Assembly (NCBI GenBank): GCA_904066235.2
Contig: CAJFCV020000002.1
Span: forward strand, 8,308,001-8,372,000
Reading direction: 5' to 3'
Source of the DNA: Bursaphelenchus xylophilus
Taxonomy: Eukaryota; Nematoda; Chromadorea; Rhabditida; Aphelenchoididae
Length of the DNA stretch: 64,000 nt
Part shown: positions 59,882 through 64,000 of the stretch, piece by piece
Numbering within the stretch: the stretch's first letter is position 1
How the letters are laid out: each line of letters starts with the position of its first letter
Translations under genes and position numbers: made by a program
Notes under the pieces: generated by a model
Told to the model about the DNA's origin: nothing
The model's input: only the letters and a program-made list of their open reading frames with translations
The model's database searches: none

Positions 59882-59962
59882 GCCCAAAATGGGAGTCGAA
59901 CCCGTGCGGCGTCCTCCCTCTTGATTCCCAGACTACGGCACTAACCACTCGGCCACACCGCT
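59882..59962 (-). tRNA. Serine-class tRNA-like sequence, degenerate (probable pseudo-tRNA or SINE head)
   Basis: TGGCCGAGTGGTTAGTGCCG (A box) and GGGTTCGACTCCC (B box) flank a segment with a long variable arm. The triplet in the anticodon position is GGG, in loop CTGGGAA. The acceptor strands do not pair. The same CTCTTCC/GGAAGAG hairpin as at the 53.2-kb module precedes it. It is the duplicated counterpart of that module but has diverged more than the neighbouring kinase exons. Confidence 0.4.
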
Positions 59963-60309
59963 CTCTTCCGAAGGAAGAGACCCATTGCGCTTTTTATCGT
60001 TTCGAATGCCTGCGGTAAAAATCGAGAAATTTCATGGGTCGGAGAGTAGGAATGAAAATATAGTTTTCAAAAGTTTGAATGATTTGCGGAGGATAGGTTA
60101 CCCTTTACCAAAAAAAAAGAAAAAAAAATTTTTTAATGTTTTCGCTTCGTGAGTAGAAAAAACAGATTTTTAAGCAGAGAATGTGCCCAGCAGGACATTG
60201 AGAATAAAAAGGACATTTCGTTATCAGTAAGTTTTTAGTCAAATGGCCATGTTTGAGGTGGCGTTGAGTTGGAATACTTCTGGAACATGATCTACATAAT
60301 TTTTAGAAC

Positions 60310-60500
60310 ATTTATAGTTCCATCGAACTTTTAGACGTTAATGGTGTTGTTATGGTGCCTAATACTGCTATTTTCGCCTGTATAGTATCAGGTCGTACTA
60401 AATAGCACCAAGTTTTTAAAACGTGTTTTGGAAGAGTACTAAGAATCAAAACAACACCATTAACGTCAAAAGCCATATTTTCACCTCGTACTGCATAGGA
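60310..60500. repeat. Dispersed palindromic repeat, copy 1
   Basis: GACGTTAATGGTGTTGTTAT near the left end and CAACACCATTAACGTC near the right end are inverse copies. GTACTAAATAGCACCAAG lies between. A relative is inside the intron insertion of copy B. Confidence 0.6.
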
Positions 60501-60726
60501 CTAGAGAAAAAGTTAACATGATTTTCAAAATCAGCACCATCGATTATCCTAATTTCGACATTTGCATCAAACAAAAATAACACTTTTCGGTTTCCCCAAC
60601 CGTCTTTTTCCCCAATCGTCCCAGGTCCTCTAAAAACGAACGGACAATATCAAAACTAGGGCGCAAGTCGGAAAAACTCAACGCGTAAGTTTCGTCTCCA
60701 AGATGATCTATAACTTTTAAAATAAC

Positions 60727-63700
60727 CTAAACCTCTTCCTCCACAGAATTACCCACCTTTTCGAGGAAACTAACAACTCCATTAAAGTCCATAGTCCCTT
60801 CCTTGGTTGGGCTCCAAGTCAACTTGGATAAATTCACCAAAATCTTAGTAGATTCTTTCCCACCAAACCTCTCATCATCCTTGATGTTGGCGATCAATTT
60901 CCACTTGGCTGCGCGCACCTCACTCCAAAGACGGGCCTTGTCCTCGAGGTTTTCGTTGGACTTCGCAATCGAGGAATATGGCAATTCAGCCATAAAACTG
61001 AGCACCACCAACAGCCAGGACTGATAATCGTCGAGCTCGGCGACCAGCGAGAAATCATGGCTTCCAATTGAGGCAAACATCACATCCCCGCGGTTGCCGA
61101 AGCGTTCGCGGCCGAAACGACGGCCAATTCCAAATTCGGTCAGAATGACCTGGAATTGAAAAAAGACGTCAAATTTTTACGACAAAATAAAAATACCCTA
61201 CAACCTACCTTTCCTGCTCTTACGTTGAAGACAAAACTGGCTGGAGTCACGTTGAGATGGGCAAATCCGATGGAATGCAGCTGGCGGAGACACAAGAGAC
61301 ATCTATACCCAAGGATGAAAGCTCTCGGAAGGTCCAGTTTGACTGCCTCTGTTTGGAGATTCTTCGCATAAAATTCCGAAACTAGAATCCCTCCTTCACG
61401 AATCTTAGAAAAAAAGCAATGTGATGCCCGGAAAACGGTTGGATGGCGACGTTCTTCTCTAAAATTAAATATCGTTACTCAAAAAGAGAATTAATAGCTC
61501 CATTTTTCTTGATGAATTTCAATTGCGTTTGGGATCTTCTTTGCGGGACTGAACTCTCAGAAAACATAAACAGCTTAGGCCTAACAATTAGTTCCAAGTC
61601 CAGCCTTGGGGACAGGAAAATTCTTCTTAAGAACTAGGCCCAAAGTTTCATCAAGATCCTTACTCTTCAAAGCTTTTGTTAAGCTGTTCCAGGATTTTGA
61701 CCTCGACCTTCAGCAACTCCAAACCCTCTAAGCCGACAAACTTGATTCCGAACACTTCCTTCCCTCCCTTTTCTGTTCTTACAAAAGCGTAGGGCGCAAT
61801 ACTACCACTGAAGGTGGGAAATTTATCCTCAGCCTTCAGAAGTGTGAGGTCTGTGTTGTTCACAGTCAATACAAACTCGGGCTGAAAAGATAAATAAAAT
61901 AAGAGAAAGGCTAGACCAGACACTTATCGATCATGCAGCTCACCGAAACGTCCATTCCTTCTCCGGGGGGATCACCAGGCTTGTAAGCGATGAATGTCTC
62001 GGTCCCAGCCAGTCCATCCTCGTCGGCGGCACTAAAAAATTGAAAAGATTAAATAAAAAAGGAAAGCCAAACAAAAAATTAACATTAATAAAAAAAATCG
62101 GCGCTACGACATTTCTGGTCAGGGACAACTCGGGTCAACGACACTTCGGGTCAACGACACCTTGGGTCAACGACATTTCGGGTCAACGATACCGTTTAAA
62201 ATTTTCGCTTCAGGACTGGGAAAAAAGAAATTTTTGGTGAATTTGAACAAAATTTTGAAATCTTTTCGCTTCGGGACTGGGAAAAATGTGTGCCTGACTG
62301 AATATAAACTGTGGAGCCGTCAGCACTAAAATTTTGTCTAAAACCGATAGTACCTCCTGGTACTATATAGTACCAAGTGTTAAAACCGTGTTTTTGGGCT
62401 CTACTAAGCACCAAACCAGCACCATTACCGCCTCACGGCCAAATTTTAACCTCGTACTAAATAGTACCAGGTAGTACTATTTAGTACCTAGTGTTAAAAT
62501 ATGTTTTTGAAAGCAGTACTAGGCATCAAAACAAAACCATTAACGTCTAAAAGAAGTCGAAAAAATTTCAATTTCAAAAATCCTTTTTCCCAAGTCCCGA
62601 AGCGAAAACATTTCAAATTTTTTTCAAATTCACCAAAAAATTCTGTTTTCCCAGTCCCGAAGCGAAAATATTAAACGGTATCGTTGACCCGAACTGTCGT
62701 TGACCCGAGGTGTCGTTGACCCGAAGTGTCGCGACCCGAGTTGTCCCTGACCCGAAATGTCGGGACGCGAAAAAATCCAAATCCCGAAAGCCTGAACTCA
62801 CATCTCTCGACCGGGCTTAAGATCCGGAGCGAGATCTAGGATCAAATCGGCGTTCTTCAATTCGCCAACGGGCAATTCTTTAGCCTTTCCTGCCGGCAAG
62901 TCGGGCTGATTTGGCTTGCTCGGTTCGACCACAACTGCAGTCTTGGGCCCTGGGAGCACCGGGGTTGGCATGGGCGGTTCAACCACGGCCGCATTCTTGG
63001 GCACGGGGGATTTCGACTCTCCCTTCTTCCTTCTGATTCTCTAAAAAGTCGAGTTTATATCTCAAATCTTACAACAAAACTTACACTCCCACAAAAAAGA
63101 CAGACTATCACGCAAGCAGTAACCAGGCCAATAAAGATTACCAGGGAAGAGCCAACAATTACGCCATAAAGCAGAGATAAGGAGGTCGTCTTCTCGGTCG
63201 CGGAACTGTAAAAAATATTGACGATGAAAAATCGCTAAAACTTTAGTTTTCTGGGGCCTATATTCTATCTGAAGGTAGACTGAAACTCCCCTTTTCCGAG
63301 GCGCATCTCGAAAAAAACCGTAAATTGATGCTCCTTTTAACTTCTATGCTTCTTGAGATCTCAGTTGGCAGCAAAAAGCTACAAGCGTTTCATACAAAAA
63401 CAAATCTTTCATTTTCATTCTGCAATAGGAAAAAAATATTTTCGACAGCAGGGCAGAACATGGATGATTGCCAAAAGCTGATCCCGAATGAAAACCGACT
63501 TACCCCATGGTTGTAGTAGTCGGCTCAGCATAACGGAATTGAACATGGGTATTGTCAAGCAACTCCTCGGTCAAAACGTCAGGATCACTGAAGCAGGACT
63601 CGTGGTTGACCACCAAATATCTCTGAAAAAAAATAAAAATCAATTTTAATGTTGAAACGTACCAACGAGTACAGATTTGAAATGAAACTGCCTGGATTTT

Positions 63701-64000
63701 TAAAAATCTGTTGAGCACTACAATCAAAGACATCTTCCTGCTTCAGGTTGCTGCTTAGAAAAGCTGTCTTGCACTGGCTATCTTGCTCGAAGAACACGGA
63801 AGTGCCTTCTTCATTGAACGAGAGGCCTTCGCAGGGAAGCGATATATTTGCATTCCGCTTAAAATGTTCTGTTCGAGTTCCTTTCAGCGTAAACATCGCA
63901 ACCTCGTGTGCGCTACAATAGATCTGGTAAACCTTTCCCTTCGCAAAATATGCAGCGTCGCCAGCTTCGATGAGGCGGTCGGTTTTCTCCAGATTATCTC
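60727..64000 (-). CDS. Receptor-like transmembrane CK1-type pseudokinase, copy B, cut by right edge
   Basis: Exons are 63663->64000, 63504-63622, 63085-63205, 62802-63040, 61944-62031, 61664-61881, 61209-61458 and 60727-61149. This gives the second half of the ectodomain, the transmembrane helix, a shorter proline-rich linker (12 codons fewer than copy A), and the whole kinase-like domain. The signal-peptide exons lie beyond the window. The degenerate motifs are the same as in copy A: HLNVTPAS for the catalytic loop and TEFG for DFG. Exon phases match throughout. A short intron (40 nt) is kept at the position of copy A's 39-nt intron. The intron between linker and kinase exons is 770 bp here against 42 bp in copy A, because of a repeat insertion. 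Last-exon identity to copy A is very high. Confidence 0.8.
62090..62776. mobile_element. Inverted-repeat insertion in intron of copy B, with GGGTCAACGACA tandem motifs
   Basis: Each arm carries four to five tandem copies of a roughly 15-bp unit (CGGGTCAACGACANTT, inverse on the right arm), followed by GCTTCGGGACTGGGAAAA and its inverse. The centre is a second palindrome built from GTACTATATAGTACC-type sequences (62330-62560). Copy A's intron at this position has none of this, so the insertion followed the duplication or was removed from copy A. Splice sites are intact. Confidence 0.75.

Larger units (their letters stand above)
59480..60726. other. 3' flank of pseudokinase copy B with repeats
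   Basis: It contains one arm of the AAGGAAAGTACTT foldback family (about 59580), the second tRNA-like module, and at 60310-60500 a copy of a palindromic repeat with TAATGGTGTTG and CAACACCATTA, also seen inside copy B (62330-62560). No gene is supported apart from these. Confidence 0.5.

Overview
The window is nuclear DNA of a nematode. The evidence is many small exons, GT-AG introns often only 37-45 nt long with TTTCAG acceptors, TATA boxes 40-70 nt upstream of start codons, a LIN-29/rotund-type five-finger C2H2 protein, and a small secreted protein resembling nematode transthyretin-like proteins. I cannot name the genus. All exon structures below were read by eye from splice signals and checked by reading-phase continuity; none rests on a database search.

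Layout. (1) 0-6.5 kb: two minus-strand serine carboxypeptidase (S10) genes in tandem. The first is cut by the left edge. They are followed by a plus-strand single-pass membrane protein with a Lys/Ser-rich cytoplasmic tail. (2) 7.4-10.9 kb: a lin-29-like zinc-finger gene on the minus strand. Its 1.55-kb first intron holds a small plus-strand gene for a secreted or membrane protein. (3) 10.9-45.7 kb: about 35 kb with almost no convincing coding sequence. It contains a few orphan exon-like segments on the minus strand and more than a dozen GC-richer islands that share a poly-A + CGGCTG motif, CCAAT boxes and GTTTTTAT sequences. It looks like a large regulatory or 5' intron domain, possibly of the lin-29-like gene. 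(4) 46.0-48.9 kb: two small plus-strand secreted-protein genes. A palindromic TA-flanked transposon of 1.1 kb sits in intron 1 of the second. (5) 48.9-52.2 kb: a composite, nested, terminal-inverted-repeat element without a transposase. (6) 52.2-64 kb: two tandem minus-strand genes, each encoding signal peptide + ectodomain + transmembrane helix + proline-rich linker + a casein-kinase-1-like domain that has lost its catalytic residues. The second runs off the right edge. Each is followed by a paralogous terminal exon that may be an alternative C terminus. Foldback elements and tRNA-like modules lie between and inside the copies.

The most interesting system is the receptor-like CK1-type pseudokinase pair, together with the plus-strand gene at 4.1-6.5 kb. 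That gene has the same ectodomain with the same intron phases (2, 2, 0, 2, 0), but carries a basic tail in place of a kinase domain. This points to a family of membrane receptors with one extracellular module and exchangeable cytoplasmic modules.
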